A DNA stretch of 64,000 nt from Herbaspirillum rubrisubalbicans (lineage in GTDB: Bacteria; Pseudomonadota; Gammaproteobacteria; Burkholderiales; Burkholderiaceae_D), in NCBI RefSeq assembly GCF_003719195.1, contig NZ_CP024996.1:1488001-1552000 (forward strand), given 5' to 3'. Shown here piece by piece: positions 28,774 through 40,169 of this stretch (positions are counted from its first letter, which is position 1; the number at the start of each line of letters is the position of its first letter). The position numbers and the translations under genes are program-made. The notes beneath the pieces were generated by a model that ran no database searches, was not told the origin of the DNA, and saw nothing but the letters and a program-made list of their open reading frames with translations.

Positions 28774-31488
28774 TCAGCCGAACACCTGCTGCCACAGGCG
28801 GATCACGCAAGCCCGTTCATGTTCCACCCGGATCGCATCGATGTGAGCGCGTTCCGAGCCTTGCAGGCGGATCTGGTGTTGCAGCTTGCGGAAGAGACGA
28901 TAGGCATTGGCCGCTTCGGCGGCCAGCAGGTCATCGATCAAGCCCAGTTGCGCGGCCAGTTTCAAGAGTGCGATGTTGCCGATGTCGCCGGTCAGTTGCG
29001 GATGGTCGCAGGCATGGCGCAGCACCAGGTATTGCACCATGAATTCGATGTCGATCATGCCGCCTTCATCGTGCTTGAGGTCGAACATCTTGCTGCGGTT
29101 GGGATGGGCTTCGCGCATCCGGCCTCGCATGGACAGCACTTCTTCTTCCAGCTTCTGGACATCGCGCGGCTGGCGCAGTACTCGCTCGCGCAGCGCTTCG
29201 AAACGTTCGCCGATGGCGGTGTCGCCGGCACAGAAGCGGGCGCGCGTGAGGGCCTGATGTTCCCAGATCCAGGCAGCGTTCAACTGGTATTTCTCGAAGG
29301 AGGAGACCGGTGACACCAGCAAGCCGCTGGCGCCATCCGGGCGCAGGGCGATGTCGATATCGAACAGGGTGCCGGCCGGGGTGTGGCTGGTCATCCAGGT
29401 GATGAAGCGCTGCGCCAGCTTGGCATACAGGCCCGGTGCCTCCTGGTCATCGTCATCGTAGAGGAACACCACGTCCAGGTCCGAGGCATAGCCCAGTTCC
29501 TTGCCCCCCAGCTTGCCGTAGGCGATCACGGCAAAGCGCGGCACCTCACGATGGCGCTGGGCGATGGTTTGCCAGACTGCCTCGATGGTCACCTGTACCA
29601 GCACGTCGGCCAGGGCCGAGAGTTCGTCGGCCAGCTTTTCGACCGACAGCTCGCCCTCCAGGTCTTGCGCCAGCAGGCGGAACAGTTCGGCGTGGTGCAG
29701 CTCGCGCAGGATGTCGAGTTGGCGTTCGGTGTCGCCCTCGGCGGCGCTCAACTGGCGGCGGCAGGTGTCGGCGAAGGCGACCCAGTCGGAGCCGGCCTTG
29801 AGGTTGCGATCATCCAGCAATTCATCCAGCAGCAGCGGGTGGCGCGTGAGGTAGGTGGCCGCCCAGCCGCTGGCGCCGATCATGCGCACCAGGCGCTGCA
29901 GGGCGTAGGGATATTCGGTGAGCAGGGCCAGGTAGGCTGCGCGGCGGGCAATCGCTTCGAGGAAGTCGAGCAAGCGGCCCAGCGCTGGCAACTGATCGTA
30001 GTGCAGTGCCGCCAGCAGCGGCAGGCACTTGTTGATGACGGTGTTGAGGCGGTTGCGGCTGGCTTCGGGCAGGCTTTGCATCCGTGGCGATTGCCAGGTC
30101 AGGTGCAGGCGGCGCGCGCCGTCCTCGATGTCTTCTTGCGGGAAGCCGACCAGGCGCAGGGCATCGGTGAGCCCTTCCAGGTTGTCGTTTTCGCTGACGG
30201 CCACGGTGGGGCCGTCGCTGTCGGCCTCGGATTGCTTGTCGGCAAAGATGGCGTCGAACTGCGTAGCCACGATGGCGCGCTGGCGCTCCAGTTCGCGCAG
30301 CAGGGCGGGGCTATCGGCATAGCCCATCATGTTGGCCACCAGCAGCAGATCCTCGGGATTGACCGGCAGGGTGTGGGTCTGGGCATCCTCGAGGTATTGC
30401 AGGCGGTGTTCCAGGTCGCGCAGGAAGGTGTAGGCCTCCAGCAATTGCGCCACCACCTCGGGTGCCAGCAAGTCCTTGGCGGCCAGGGTACGCAGGGTGG
30501 TGCGGGTGGATCGATCGCGCAGATCAGGGTCGCGGCCGCCGCGGATCAACTGGAACACCTGGCTGGTGAATTCGATTTCGCGAATACCGCCGCGGCCCAG
30601 CTTGACGTTGTTGCTGCGGTCGGGATGCAGCGCTTCCTGGCGCTTGACCTCGGCGCGGATCTGGCCGTGCATGGAGCGCAGCGCATCGATGGAGCCGAAG
30701 TCCAGGTAGCGGCGGAAGATGAAGGGCCGGCTGATGGCTTCCAGGGTGGCGATGTCTTCGGCTGTGCCGGTCAGCGCGCGCGCCTTGGTCCAGGCATAGC
30801 GCTCCCATTCACGGCCTTGGCGCACCAGGTATTCCTCGACCATGTTGAAGCTGGCCACCAGCGGGCCGGAGTTGCCATTGGGGCGCAGCGCCATGTCGAC
30901 GCGGAAGGTGAAGCCATCTTCGGTGATCTCGGCCAGGGCGCCGATGAGCTTCTTGCCCAGGCGCACGAAGAATTCATGGTTGGATAGCGACTTCTGACCG
31001 GCCTCGGCCTGGGTGTCGCCATCTTCGGGGTAGACGAAGATGAGGTCGATGTCGGAAGAAACGTTCAGTTCTCCGCCCCCCAGCTTGCCCATGCCCAGCA
31101 CGATCATCTCCTGTGGTCGGCCCGATTCTTCACCAATGGGCGTGCCGTACAGCGCCACCTGTTCCTGCATCAGCGCCGCCAGGTGGGTCTGCACGGCGAA
31201 GTCGGCAAAGTCGGTCATGGTGGCCACCACTTCGGCCAGGTCGGCACGGCCGTCGAGATCGCGCGTGATGAGGGTGCAGACGATGAGGTTGCGCAGGCGG
31301 CGCATGGCGCCTGGCAGCGACAGGCCGGCGGCCAGGTCCTGCTCCAGGCGCTGCTGCATGATGGTGCGGTCGATGGCTTGCGCGGCGGTGCTGGCTATCA
31401 GGGCGCTGCGGGCCGGGTCGGCCTGGGTCCAGCGGGTGTAGTAGCGCGAGGTGCTGGCATCGACCAGGGAAACTTGATGAACAGGCAT
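28774..31488 (-). CDS. glnE: Glutamine synthetase adenylyltransferase / adenylyl-removing enzyme
   Basis: Bifunctional nucleotidyltransferase that adenylylates or deadenylylates glutamine synthetase in response to PII and glutamine. Two NTase domains are visible: the removase with GKLGGGELNVSSDIDLIF near residue 150 and the transferase with GKLGGKELGYASDLDVVFLYDD near residue 655. Length 904 aa from MPVHQVS (31488); an in-frame ATG at 31542 would add 18 residues without a better ribosome-binding site. The gene stands alone and diverges from yhdP. Confidence 0.95.
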   Translation of the reverse strand: MPVHQVSLVDASTSRYYTRWTQADPARSALIASTAAQAIDRTIMQQRLEQDLAAGLSLPGAMRRLRNLIVCTLITRDLDGRADLAEVVATMTDFADFAVQTHLAALMQEQVALYGTPIGEESGRPQEMIVLGMGKLGGGELNVSSDIDLIFVYPEDGDTQAEAGQKSLSNHEFFVRLGKKLIGALAEITEDGFTFRVDMALRPNGNSGPLVASFNMVEEYLVRQGREWERYAWTKARALTGTAEDIATLEAISRPFIFRRYLDFGSIDALRSMHGQIRAEVKRQEALHPDRSNNVKLGRGGIREIEFTSQVFQLIRGGRDPDLRDRSTRTTLRTLAAKDLLAPEVVAQLLEAYTFLRDLEHRLQYLEDAQTHTLPVNPEDLLLVANMMGYADSPALLRELERQRAIVATQFDAIFADKQSEADSDGPTVAVSENDNLEGLTDALRLVGFPQEDIEDGARRLHLTWQSPRMQSLPEASRNRLNTVINKCLPLLAALHYDQLPALGRLLDFLEAIARRAAYLALLTEYPYALQRLVRMIGASGWAATYLTRHPLLLDELLDDRNLKAGSDWVAFADTCRRQLSAAEGDTERQLDILRELHHAELFRLLAQDLEGELSVEKLADELSALADVLVQVTIEAVWQTIAQRHREVPRFAVIAYGKLGGKELGYASDLDVVFLYDDDDQEAPGLYAKLAQRFITWMTSHTPAGTLFDIDIALRPDGASGLLVSPVSSFEKYQLNAAWIWEHQALTRARFCAGDTAIGERFEALRERVLRQPRDVQKLEEEVLSMRGRMREAHPNRSKMFDLKHDEGGMIDIEFMVQYLVLRHACDHPQLTGDIGNIALLKLAAQLGLIDDLLAAEAANAYRLFRKLQHQIRLQGSERAHIDAIRVEHERACVIRLWQQVFG

Positions 31489-31779
31489 AGGCAACCGCAA
31501 AGCTCCAGGACAAGGTGTAAAAGTAGGAAAACCGCCTGTCATTACGCTTCATGCTGGCCCTGGCCTGGCTGAACGGCGCAGGCAGCAGGCGCCCAGGCGC
31601 TGACAGTGGGCTGACGTTTTCACGCGATCTGCATCAAAAGGGGGATTCTAGCTTCCCTTTTTAAACTTATCGCCGATTTTGCCCCTCATAGCCCCTTTGC
31701 ACCGATGGCATGGGCCGGTTTTCCATGCGATCATGTTGTCTCTCTGATTTCTTTTTTTGCCGAGCCGCCTTGCATCCTG

Positions 31780-34700
31780 ATGTCCCAAGAACACCATAAC
31801 GCCACACCCCAGCCCGGTCGTTGGGCGCTGTGCTGGCGATTTGCGCGGGGCAGCTATCGGCGTCTGAACCGGGCCAGCCATCATGTGCTGGGCTTCACCC
31901 TGAAGCTGCTGCTGGTGGCCTATTTTGTCTTTTGCGCGCTGTTCCTGGTGCTGCGCTATGCGGTCTTGCCCGAGATCGGCCACTACAAGCCCCAGATCGA
32001 ACGCCTGGTATCGCGCCAGATCGGTCGCGCCGTGAGCATCGACGACATCGCCGCCTCCTGGCGCGGGCTGCGTCCGCAACTCTCGCTGACCAACCTTACC
32101 GTGCATGACCAGCAGGGCGAGCCAGCCTTAAGACTGCCGCGCATCTCCACCACGCTATCCTGGAGCAGCTTGCTGGTGGCGGGGCTCCGGGTGGAAAACC
32201 TCAGTATTGAGGGCGCCGACCTGGCCATACGCCGCGATGCTGCAGGCAAGCTTTACGTGGCGGGTATCCCGGTGCCGGCCGGCGGCGATGGCAGCAGCCT
32301 GGACTGGCTCCTGTCGCAGCGCGAAATCGTGATTCGCCACAGCAAGCTGCGTTGGGACGATGAATTGCGCGCCGCCCCGGAACTGGTGCTGCAGGATGTC
32401 AACCTGGTGCTGCACAACCGCTGGCTGCGCCATCGCCTGTCCCTGCGCGCCATCCCGCCGCAGGACATGGCCGCACCCCTGGATGTGCGGGCCGATTTCA
32501 GCCATCCGGCCTTCGCGCGTAGTTCCGATATCTCGCGCTGGAAGGGGCTGCTGTATGCCGACCTGCGCAATACCGAGCTGGCGGTCTGGCGCGCCTGGAT
32601 CGATTACCCCATCGATATCCGCAGCGGCCGTGGTTCGGTGCGCGCCTGGCTGACGCTGGACCATGCCAAGGTCGCCAACTTCACCGCCGACCTGCGCCTG
32701 ACCGATTTCAATGCCCGCCTGTCGCGCCAGTTGGACCCGCTCTCGCTCAAGCGCGTCAACGGCCGCATTTCCGCCAGCGAAACTCTGGGGGCCAACCTGG
32801 AGGATGGCATTCCTACCTTCGGCACCAATGGTCACCAGGTCACGCTGACCGATTTTTCCATCGAAACCCCGGATGGCTTCGTGCTGCCGCCGACCTCGAT
32901 TGCCGAGAGTTACGAGCCGGCCACGCCGCTCAAGGCCGAGCGTACCAGCGTCAAGGCCACCTACCTGAACCTGCTGACCTTGTCCCAACTGGCCACGCGC
33001 CTGCCGTTGGCGCCCTCGCACCGCAAACTGCTGGATGACCTGGCACCGCGCGGGGAATTGCATGATTTCACGGTGCAATGGCAGGGTAGTTACCCGGAAC
33101 TGAGTTCCTACCGCGTCAATGGCCGCTTCCAGAACCTCGGTCTGAAAGGCTTGCCGGCCCATGTCGAGCCCCACAGGAATGGAGTCCGGCCGGCACGGGC
33201 GCAGTGGGCGGCCTTCCCCGGTTTCAGCAATCTCTCCGGGGAAGTCGATGCCACCGAAAAGGGTGGTTCGGTCAAGGTGGATGCGCGGCAATTGGCGGTG
33301 CAACTGCCCGCCGAGCTCTTCAGCGAGCCGACCATGCCGTTTGATACCCTGAAATTGCAGGCGCGCTGGCAATTCCTGAAGGACCAGATGCTGCAGGTCG
33401 ACCTGGACCAGATGCAGTTCACCCAACCCGGCGTGGCCGGCAGCCTGCACGGTCAGCACCTGGTGCCGCTGGAGGGCCGTTCCATGGGCAGCGTGGACGT
33501 GAGCGGCGAGTTGAGCAGCTTCGACGTCAAGGCCGTGCGCCGCTACCTGCCGCCGCACCTGAGCGAACCCTTGCGCCACTGGCTCACCGAAGGCCTCATG
33601 GCCGGCACCCTGAAGGACGTGCAATTCAAGCTCAAGGGCGCGCTGGCCGATTTCCCCTTCCACACTGCCAAGCCCGGCGACAAGCCGCGCGGCCAGTTCC
33701 AGCTGACGGGCGAGTTCGAGGGCCTCAAGCTGAACTACACCCCCGGGCACCTCGGGCGCGATGGCCGGGACCCCGAATGGCCCTTGCTGGAAGAGGGTCG
33801 GGGGCGCCTGAGCATGGACCGTACGCGCCTGGAGATCAAGGCCGACAGTGCCCGCACTCTGGGTGCCCGGCTGGGGCCGGTGACGGCGCGCGTGGCCGAT
33901 GTCGATTCGCATGACGCCGTGCTGGAAATCGATGGCCAGGCCACCGGACCCATGCCGGCCTTCCTGCAATACGTGAACCAGAGCCCGGTGGCGCGCTGGA
34001 CCGGCAACGTCATGGAGCACACCACGGCCAGTGGCGAAGCGCGGTTGGACCTGAAGTTCCAGATGCCGCTGCACCACGCCATCGAGACCCGTGCCCAGGG
34101 CACCTTCCAGTTCGCCAACAATGATGTCGATCTGCTGCCGGAGTTGCCGCCGCTCTATCGCACCAGCGGCAAGGTCGAGTTCAATGAGCATGGCTTTACC
34201 CTCAACGGTGTACGCGGCCAGTTTCTGGGCGACACCCTGGCCATCAGTGGCGGCACGCAAAAGGATGGCAGCAGCCAGGTGCGCCTGGAGGGCGCCATCA
34301 ATATCGACAACCTGCGCAAGCAATACCCCGAGCCCTCGCTGCAGCGCCTGCTGGCGCGCTTCTCGGGCGGCACCCGTTACACCGCTACGGTGCAGGTGCG
34401 CCAGCACCAGCCGGAGGTCAGCATCGACTCCAACCTGGTCGGCCTGGGCGTGGACCTGCCGCTGCCCTTGCGCAAGGGGATGCAAGATAGCCTGCCGATG
34501 CGTTTCGATCTGCTGCCCCTGGCCTCGGCCGATCCCTTGATCGAGCGCGAGGAGATGCGTCTGGCGCTGGGGGCGAACATCGCTGCACGCTACGTGCGCG
34601 AGCGCGTGGCGGGCAAGGGCAACGACTGGCGTGTGGCCAGCGGCGGCATTGGCTGGAACCAGCCGGCACCGACGCCGGCTTCCGGCCTGAAACTGGCGCT

Positions 34701-36087
34701 GGCCAGCGACAGCCTGGACGTGGATGCCTGGCTGGCGCTGAAGACGGCCCTGACCGGCAAGGAAGCCGGGGCTGGCGGCACCTCTCCCAGCCGTCTGGGC
34801 AGCAGCGACGTCACGCAATACCTGGAGCCGGACAGCATCTCGGCCCGCGTGGGCGAGTTGACCCTGATGGGCAAGCAGCTCAACAAGCTGGTCCTGGAAG
34901 CGGCCCATCGTCGCAATGCCTGGCAGATCAACCTGGAGTCACAACAGGCCTCTGGCAGCGTGACCTGGGAAGACTCGGGCAGTGGCCGTGGCCCCGGCAA
35001 GGTGACGGCGCGCCTCTCTACGCTGATCATCCCCAAATCCAATCCGGCCACCGACGCTACCCAACCGACCCCGGCCTCGGCCGTCAAGGCCGATGACAAC
35101 GTGCAGATGCCCGCCCTGGACATCCGCGCCGAGCAGTTCGAGCTGGGCGGCAAGAAGCTGGGCCGGTTGGAACTGGATGCCAGCAATATCGTCACCTCGG
35201 TGGGCCGCGAGTGGCGCATCAGCCGTTTGCTGCTGGCCAATCCCGATGCCCAGTTCCGCGCTGCCGGCAACTGGCTCAGCTTCGGCAGTAACCACACCTC
35301 CAACTTTACCTATGCGCTGGACATCGAGGATGCCGGCAAGCTGCTGGAGCGTTTCGGTTATCCCGGCACCATCCGCGGTGGACACGGCAAGCTCGATGGC
35401 GACCTCAGCTGGAAGGCGCCACCCTATGCCATGGACATGGCCAGCCTGGCCGGCCAGGTGCACATGGACGTGCATTCCGGCCAGTTCCTGAAGGTCGATC
35501 CGGGTGCGGCCAAGCTGTTGGGCGTGTTGAACCTGCAGGCGCTGCCGCGCCGGCTGACGCTGGACTTCCGCGACGTGTTCTCGCAAGGCTTCGCCTTCGA
35601 TACCGTGGCCGGCACGGCCAGCATCGCCAAGGGCATCGCCAGTACCGACAACCTCAAGATGACCGGTGTGACGGCCTCTGTGCTCATGAGCGGCTCGGCC
35701 GACATCGCCCGCGAAACCCAGGACCTGCACGTGGTGGTGATCCCCGAGATCAACCTCGGCACGGCCTCGGTGGTGGCCATGGCGGTCAATCCGGTGGTGG
35801 GCGTGAGTACCTTGCTGGCGCAACTGTTCCTGCGCAATCCGGTGATGAAGTCGCTCAGTTTCGAATACAAGGTGACCGGCCCCTGGAGCGATCCCATCGT
35901 GGTCAAGCAGGGCCAGGTCTCGCCGGTGGATGCCGAACGCGCCAAGGAAGTGCTGCAGAAGGGCCAGGAGGGCAAACCGGGTACGCCGGGCAATGACAGT
36001 GCGCCTGCACTGCCGGCCGCGCCGGCTGTCCCTGTGCCATCACGCCGCTCGCCCCAGCCTGGCCCGGTCATCAATTCCGGTGCCTGA
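31780..36087 (+). CDS. yhdP: YhdP/TamB-AsmA-like envelope protein
   Basis: Very large (1435 aa) inner-membrane-anchored periplasmic protein of the AsmA/YhdP family, implicated in phospholipid transport to the outer membrane. One membrane helix near residues 35-57 (LKLLLVAYFVFCALFLVLRY) is followed by an extended beta-rich body with DUF3971 and AsmA-2 features; the C-terminus (LGVLNLQALPRRLTLDFRD, then SGSADIARETQDL) is typical. A Pro/Ala-rich tail ends the protein. Start MSQEHHN (31780) chosen to place the helix near the N-terminus. It is followed at 79 bp by a nitrilase-fold gene, an order common in betaproteobacteria. Confidence 0.92.
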   Translation: MSQEHHNATPQPGRWALCWRFARGSYRRLNRASHHVLGFTLKLLLVAYFVFCALFLVLRYAVLPEIGHYKPQIERLVSRQIGRAVSIDDIAASWRGLRPQLSLTNLTVHDQQGEPALRLPRISTTLSWSSLLVAGLRVENLSIEGADLAIRRDAAGKLYVAGIPVPAGGDGSSLDWLLSQREIVIRHSKLRWDDELRAAPELVLQDVNLVLHNRWLRHRLSLRAIPPQDMAAPLDVRADFSHPAFARSSDISRWKGLLYADLRNTELAVWRAWIDYPIDIRSGRGSVRAWLTLDHAKVANFTADLRLTDFNARLSRQLDPLSLKRVNGRISASETLGANLEDGIPTFGTNGHQVTLTDFSIETPDGFVLPPTSIAESYEPATPLKAERTSVKATYLNLLTLSQLATRLPLAPSHRKLLDDLAPRGELHDFTVQWQGSYPELSSYRVNGRFQNLGLKGLPAHVEPHRNGVRPARAQWAAFPGFSNLSGEVDATEKGGSVKVDARQLAVQLPAELFSEPTMPFDTLKLQARWQFLKDQMLQVDLDQMQFTQPGVAGSLHGQHLVPLEGRSMGSVDVSGELSSFDVKAVRRYLPPHLSEPLRHWLTEGLMAGTLKDVQFKLKGALADFPFHTAKPGDKPRGQFQLTGEFEGLKLNYTPGHLGRDGRDPEWPLLEEGRGRLSMDRTRLEIKADSARTLGARLGPVTARVADVDSHDAVLEIDGQATGPMPAFLQYVNQSPVARWTGNVMEHTTASGEARLDLKFQMPLHHAIETRAQGTFQFANNDVDLLPELPPLYRTSGKVEFNEHGFTLNGVRGQFLGDTLAISGGTQKDGSSQVRLEGAINIDNLRKQYPEPSLQRLLARFSGGTRYTATVQVRQHQPEVSIDSNLVGLGVDLPLPLRKGMQDSLPMRFDLLPLASADPLIEREEMRLALGANIAARYVRERVAGKGNDWRVASGGIGWNQPAPTPASGLKLALASDSLDVDAWLALKTALTGKEAGAGGTSPSRLGSSDVTQYLEPDSISARVGELTLMGKQLNKLVLEAAHRRNAWQINLESQQASGSVTWEDSGSGRGPGKVTARLSTLIIPKSNPATDATQPTPASAVKADDNVQMPALDIRAEQFELGGKKLGRLELDASNIVTSVGREWRISRLLLANPDAQFRAAGNWLSFGSNHTSNFTYALDIEDAGKLLERFGYPGTIRGGHGKLDGDLSWKAPPYAMDMASLAGQVHMDVHSGQFLKVDPGAAKLLGVLNLQALPRRLTLDFRDVFSQGFAFDTVAGTASIAKGIASTDNLKMTGVTASVLMSGSADIARETQDLHVVVIPEINLGTASVVAMAVNPVVGVSTLLAQLFLRNPVMKSLSFEYKVTGPWSDPIVVKQGQVSPVDAERAKEVLQKGQEGKPGTPGNDSAPALPAAPAVPVPSRRSPQPGPVINSGA

Positions 36088-36166
36088 AGGCGCTGCGCGT
36101 GCGGCCAGGATGGGCGATACTGGCCCTTCGTTTTCTTCATTTTCCGCAGTCTTGCGAGAGGCAGAC

Positions 36167-36973
36167 ATGACCCAGTCATTCAAGGTGGCGGCGCTCCAGA
36201 TGGTCTCCACGCCCGAGGTAGAGCAGAACTTCGATGCTGCCGCGCGCCTGGTGGCGCAGGCCGCACAGCAGGGCGCGCAACTGGTGTTGCTGCCCGAGTA
36301 CTGGCCCATCATGGGCCGCCATGAACGCGACAAGCTGGCCCATGCCGAAGCCGATGGCAGCGGTCCTATCCAGCAACACATGAGCGCACTGGCGCGCCAG
36401 CACCGCCTGTGGCTGGTGGGCGGCACACTGCCGCTACAGTCGGCGGTTTCCGACAAGGTGCTCAATACTTCACTGGTCTATGGACCGGATGGCCAGCGGG
36501 TGGCGCGTTACGACAAGATCCATTTATTCAATTTCGTGCGAGGTGAAGAAAACTACGATGAAGCCCGCACCATCGAATACGGCAGCGAAGTGCGCAGCTT
36601 TGAGGCGCCGTTCGGGCGGGTCGGGCTGTCGGTGTGCTATGACCTACGCTTCCCGGAGCTCTACCGTGCCATGGGCGAGTGCGCCCTGATCGTCATGCCG
36701 GCCGCCTTCACCTATACCACCGGCCGCGCCCACTGGGAGCTGCTGCTGCGCGCCCGCGCCATCGAGAACCAGTGCTATGTGCTGGCCTCGGCCCAGGGCG
36801 GCCAGCATGTCAATGGCCGCCGCACCTGGGGGCATAGCATGTTGGTCGATCCCTGGGGCGAGATTGTTTCGGTGCTGCCGGAGGGGGAGGGGCTTGTGAT
36901 CGGCGACATTGATCCCCATCGTCTACAATACGTTCGAGAAAGTTTGCCGGCGCTACGCCACCGCAAGCTTTGA
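36167..36973 (+). CDS. Nitrilase-family amidase (probable deaminated glutathione amidase)
   Basis: Carbon-nitrogen hydrolase of 268 aa with the Glu-Lys-Cys triad: E in LLPEYWP, K in DKIHLFNF, C in [15 protein letters not shown]. This wording is closest to the Nit1/YbeM group that repairs deaminated glutathione; substrate assignment is by family resemblance. GAGAGG precedes ATG 36167. It lies between yhdP and tldD, probably one transcript. Confidence 0.9.
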   Translation: MTQSFKVAALQMVSTPEVEQNFDAAARLVAQAAQQGAQLVLLPEYWPIMGRHERDKLAHAEADGSGPIQQHMSALARQHRLWLVGGTLPLQSAVSDKVLNTSLVYGPDGQRVARYDKIHLFNFVRGEENYDEARTIEYGSEVRSFEAPFGRVGLSVCYDLRFPELYRAMGECALIVMPAAFTYTTGRAHWELLLRARAIENQCYVLASAQGGQHVNGRRTWGHSMLVDPWGEIVSVLPEGEGLVIGDIDPHRLQYVRESLPALRHRKL

Positions 36974-36998
36974 CCTTTTTGCCTTCCGACAAGACGCT

Positions 36999-38459
<1,461 letters not shown>

Positions 38460-38501
38460 TGGATGCTCGGTTGGCTGTTGCGTGCAGCAGCTTGCAGGAA
38501 A

Positions 38502-38533
38502 AACGCCGGTGTCAACACGCCGGCGTTTTTTTC
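38502..38533 (+). terminator. Rho-independent terminator of tldD
   Basis: AACGCCGG (38502-38509) pairs with CCGGCGTT (38520-38527), followed by a run of T. Confidence 0.88.
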
Positions 38534-38717
38534 ATTTCAGGACGCTGCAGACACCCGCAAAAAGCCCTTGAGAGGCACGTGCTCAGATCAAATATTCACT
38601 TTTTTGCAGGAAAGCCACAGGGGAAGAGGGGGCCGGGGCTGAACAAGGCTTGCATGGCCTCTGATTTTTTATTGCGTCAATGTGGTTTTGAGACATTGTT
38701 GGCGCATTAAATTATCA

Positions 38718-38732
38718 TTAAATGTCATTTAA
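38718..38732. promoter_or_regulatory. Palindrome in the aroG upstream region
   Basis: TTAAATGTCATTTAA is a perfect 7-bp inverted repeat around one base, preceded by two copies of CATTAAAT (38706-38713 and 38717-38724 region). It lies about 50 bp before the proposed -35 element and could be an operator or UP-like AT-rich element. Confidence 0.4.
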
Positions 38733-38782
38733 AAGGAAGATATGTGCATTTGCAGTGCAACATCCGATTTCCCTGTTGAAGC

Positions 38783-38811
38783 TTGCCAAAGCCCCTGATT
38801 TGTAGCACTAT
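38783..38811 (+). promoter_or_regulatory. Candidate promoter of the aroG leader
   Basis: TTGCCA (38783-38788) and CACTAT (38806-38811) are separated by exactly 17 bp; transcription would start near 38818, 16-28 bp before the leader peptide start codons. The -10 matches consensus only at three positions. Confidence 0.45.
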
Positions 38812-38845
38812 GAATGCCTGCTTCACTTAATCGATGACCCCAGAC

Positions 38846-38926
38846 ATGTCTTTCGTCCGCGCTTATTTTTATTTTTACTTTAGCTATTCCAGCCCCACGG
38901 CGGTGAAAAGCGGTAAGCGTTCGTAA
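38846..38926 (+). CDS. Phe/Tyr-rich leader peptide of aroG
   Basis: A 26-codon open frame whose residues 7-14 read YFYFYFSY: four Tyr and three Phe codons in eight. It ends with TAA 26 bp before a strong terminator that itself precedes aroG. This is the design of a translational attenuator: stalling on uncharged tRNA-Phe or tRNA-Tyr would alter folding downstream. An in-frame ATG at 38834 would add four residues. The Shine-Dalgarno sequence is weak, which is the main weakness of the call. Confidence 0.72.
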   Translation: MSFVRAYFYFYFSYSSPTAVKSGKRS

Positions 38927-38948
38927 AAAGACAAAACCGAATTTCCTA

Positions 38949-38978
38949 AAAAACCGCCAGTGATGGCGGTTTTTTTTT
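38949..38978 (+). terminator. Attenuator terminator upstream of aroG
   Basis: ACCGCCA (38953-38959) pairs with TGGCGGT (38964-38970) over GTGA, flanked by AAA and T8. It ends 45 bp before the aroG ATG. The 5' arm ACCGCC is also complementary to GGCGGT at 38899-38904 inside the leader peptide frame, giving a possible antiterminator. Confidence 0.8.
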
Positions 38979-39023
38979 GGTCAAGTTCCCAGCTGAAACA
39001 TTGCAGCACTCCAGGAGAAAAAA

Positions 39024-40097
39024 ATGCCGCGCACTGACGATCTTCGCATCCGAGAAATGAAAGAACTGGTCCCCCCCTCGCATCTCATCCGCGAATTCGC
39101 CTGCACCGAAAAGGTCGAACGCACCACCGCGGAAGCCCGCACTGCGCTGCATCGCATCCTGCACGGCCAGGACGACCGCCTGATGGTCGTCATCGGCCCC
39201 TGCTCCATCCACGACACCAAGGCCGCCATGGAATATGCGCGCCGCCTGGTGGTGGAGCGTGAACGCCACAAGAACGAGCTGGAAATCGTCATGCGCGTCT
39301 ACTTCGAAAAGCCGCGCACCACGGTCGGCTGGAAGGGCTTGATCAACGACCCCTACATGGACAACAGCTTCCGCATCAATGATGGGCTGCGCGCGGCCCG
39401 CGAACTGCTGTTGAACATCAACGAGCTGGGCCTGCCGGCCGGTACCGAATTCCTGGACGTGATTAGCCCGCAATACATTGCCGACCTGATCAGCTGGGGC
39501 GCCATCGGTGCCCGCACCACCGAATCGCAGGTGCATCGCGAACTGGCCTCTGGCCTGTCCTGCCCGGTGGGCTTCAAGAACGGTACCGATGGCAACGTCA
39601 AGATCGCCGTGGACGCCATCAAGGCCGCTTCGCAGCCGCACCATTTCCTGTCGGTGACCAAGGGCGGCCATTCGGCCATCGTCTCCACGGCCGGCAACGA
39701 GGATTGCCACATCATCCTGCGCGGCGGCAAGCAGCCCAACTATGATGCCCCCAGCGTGGACGCAGCCTGCCAGGATATCGCCAAGAGCGGGCTGGCAGCG
39801 CGTCTGATGATCGATGCTTCGCACGCCAACAGCTCCAAGAAGCCGGAAAACCAGATCCCGGTCTGCGCCGACATCGGCCGCCAGATTGCCGGTGGTGATA
39901 CCCGTATCGTCGGCGTGATGGTGGAATCGCATCTGGTCGCCGGCCGCCAAGATCTGGTGCCGGGCAAGGAATTGACCTATGGCCAGTCCATCACCGATGG
40001 CTGCATCAACTGGGAAGAAAGCCTGCAGGTGCTGCAGGGCCTGGCGGATTCGGTCAAGCAGCGTCGTCTGGTGGGGGATGAACGGGATGCCGCCTGA
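39024..40097 (+). CDS. aroG: 3-deoxy-7-phosphoheptulonate (DAHP) synthase, class I
   Basis: First enzyme of the shikimate pathway: PEP plus erythrose 4-phosphate to DAHP. Class I (AroF/G/H) signatures are MVVIGPCSIHD, YFEKPRTTVGWKGLINDP, WGAIGARTTESQVHRELASG, GTDGN and DASHANSSK. 357 aa. AGGAG precedes the ATG. The Phe/Tyr leader in front suggests control by aromatic amino acid supply at the transcription-elongation level in addition to any allosteric feedback. Confidence 0.97.
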   Translation: MPRTDDLRIREMKELVPPSHLIREFACTEKVERTTAEARTALHRILHGQDDRLMVVIGPCSIHDTKAAMEYARRLVVERERHKNELEIVMRVYFEKPRTTVGWKGLINDPYMDNSFRINDGLRAARELLLNINELGLPAGTEFLDVISPQYIADLISWGAIGARTTESQVHRELASGLSCPVGFKNGTDGNVKIAVDAIKAASQPHHFLSVTKGGHSAIVSTAGNEDCHIILRGGKQPNYDAPSVDAACQDIAKSGLAARLMIDASHANSSKKPENQIPVCADIGRQIAGGDTRIVGVMVESHLVAGRQDLVPGKELTYGQSITDGCINWEESLQVLQGLADSVKQRRLVGDERDAA

Positions 40098-40123
40098 TGG
40101 CTAATAGGAAGTGTATGACCATG

Positions 40124-40154
40124 AAAAACGCCGGCGATTGCCGGCGTTTTTTTG
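40124..40154. terminator. Bidirectional terminator between aroG and yajQ
   Basis: AACGCCGGC (40127-40135) pairs with GCCGGCGTT (40140-40148) over GATT, with A5 before and T7 after. Confidence 0.88.
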
Positions 40155-40169
40155 CAGAGTCGCAGGAAA

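Larger units (their letters stand above)
38460..38845. other. Gene-free region upstream of aroG
   Basis: 386 bp without a coding gene. It holds the tldD terminator, an AT-rich stretch with a perfect palindrome, and a likely promoter for the aroG leader transcript (listed separately). The rest shows no recognisable feature. Confidence 0.7.

Noticed and set aside
32155..34908. Long minus-strand open frame opposite yhdP (917 codons)
   Set aside because: Same antisense shadow effect; composition is His/Gln/Gly-rich without domains.
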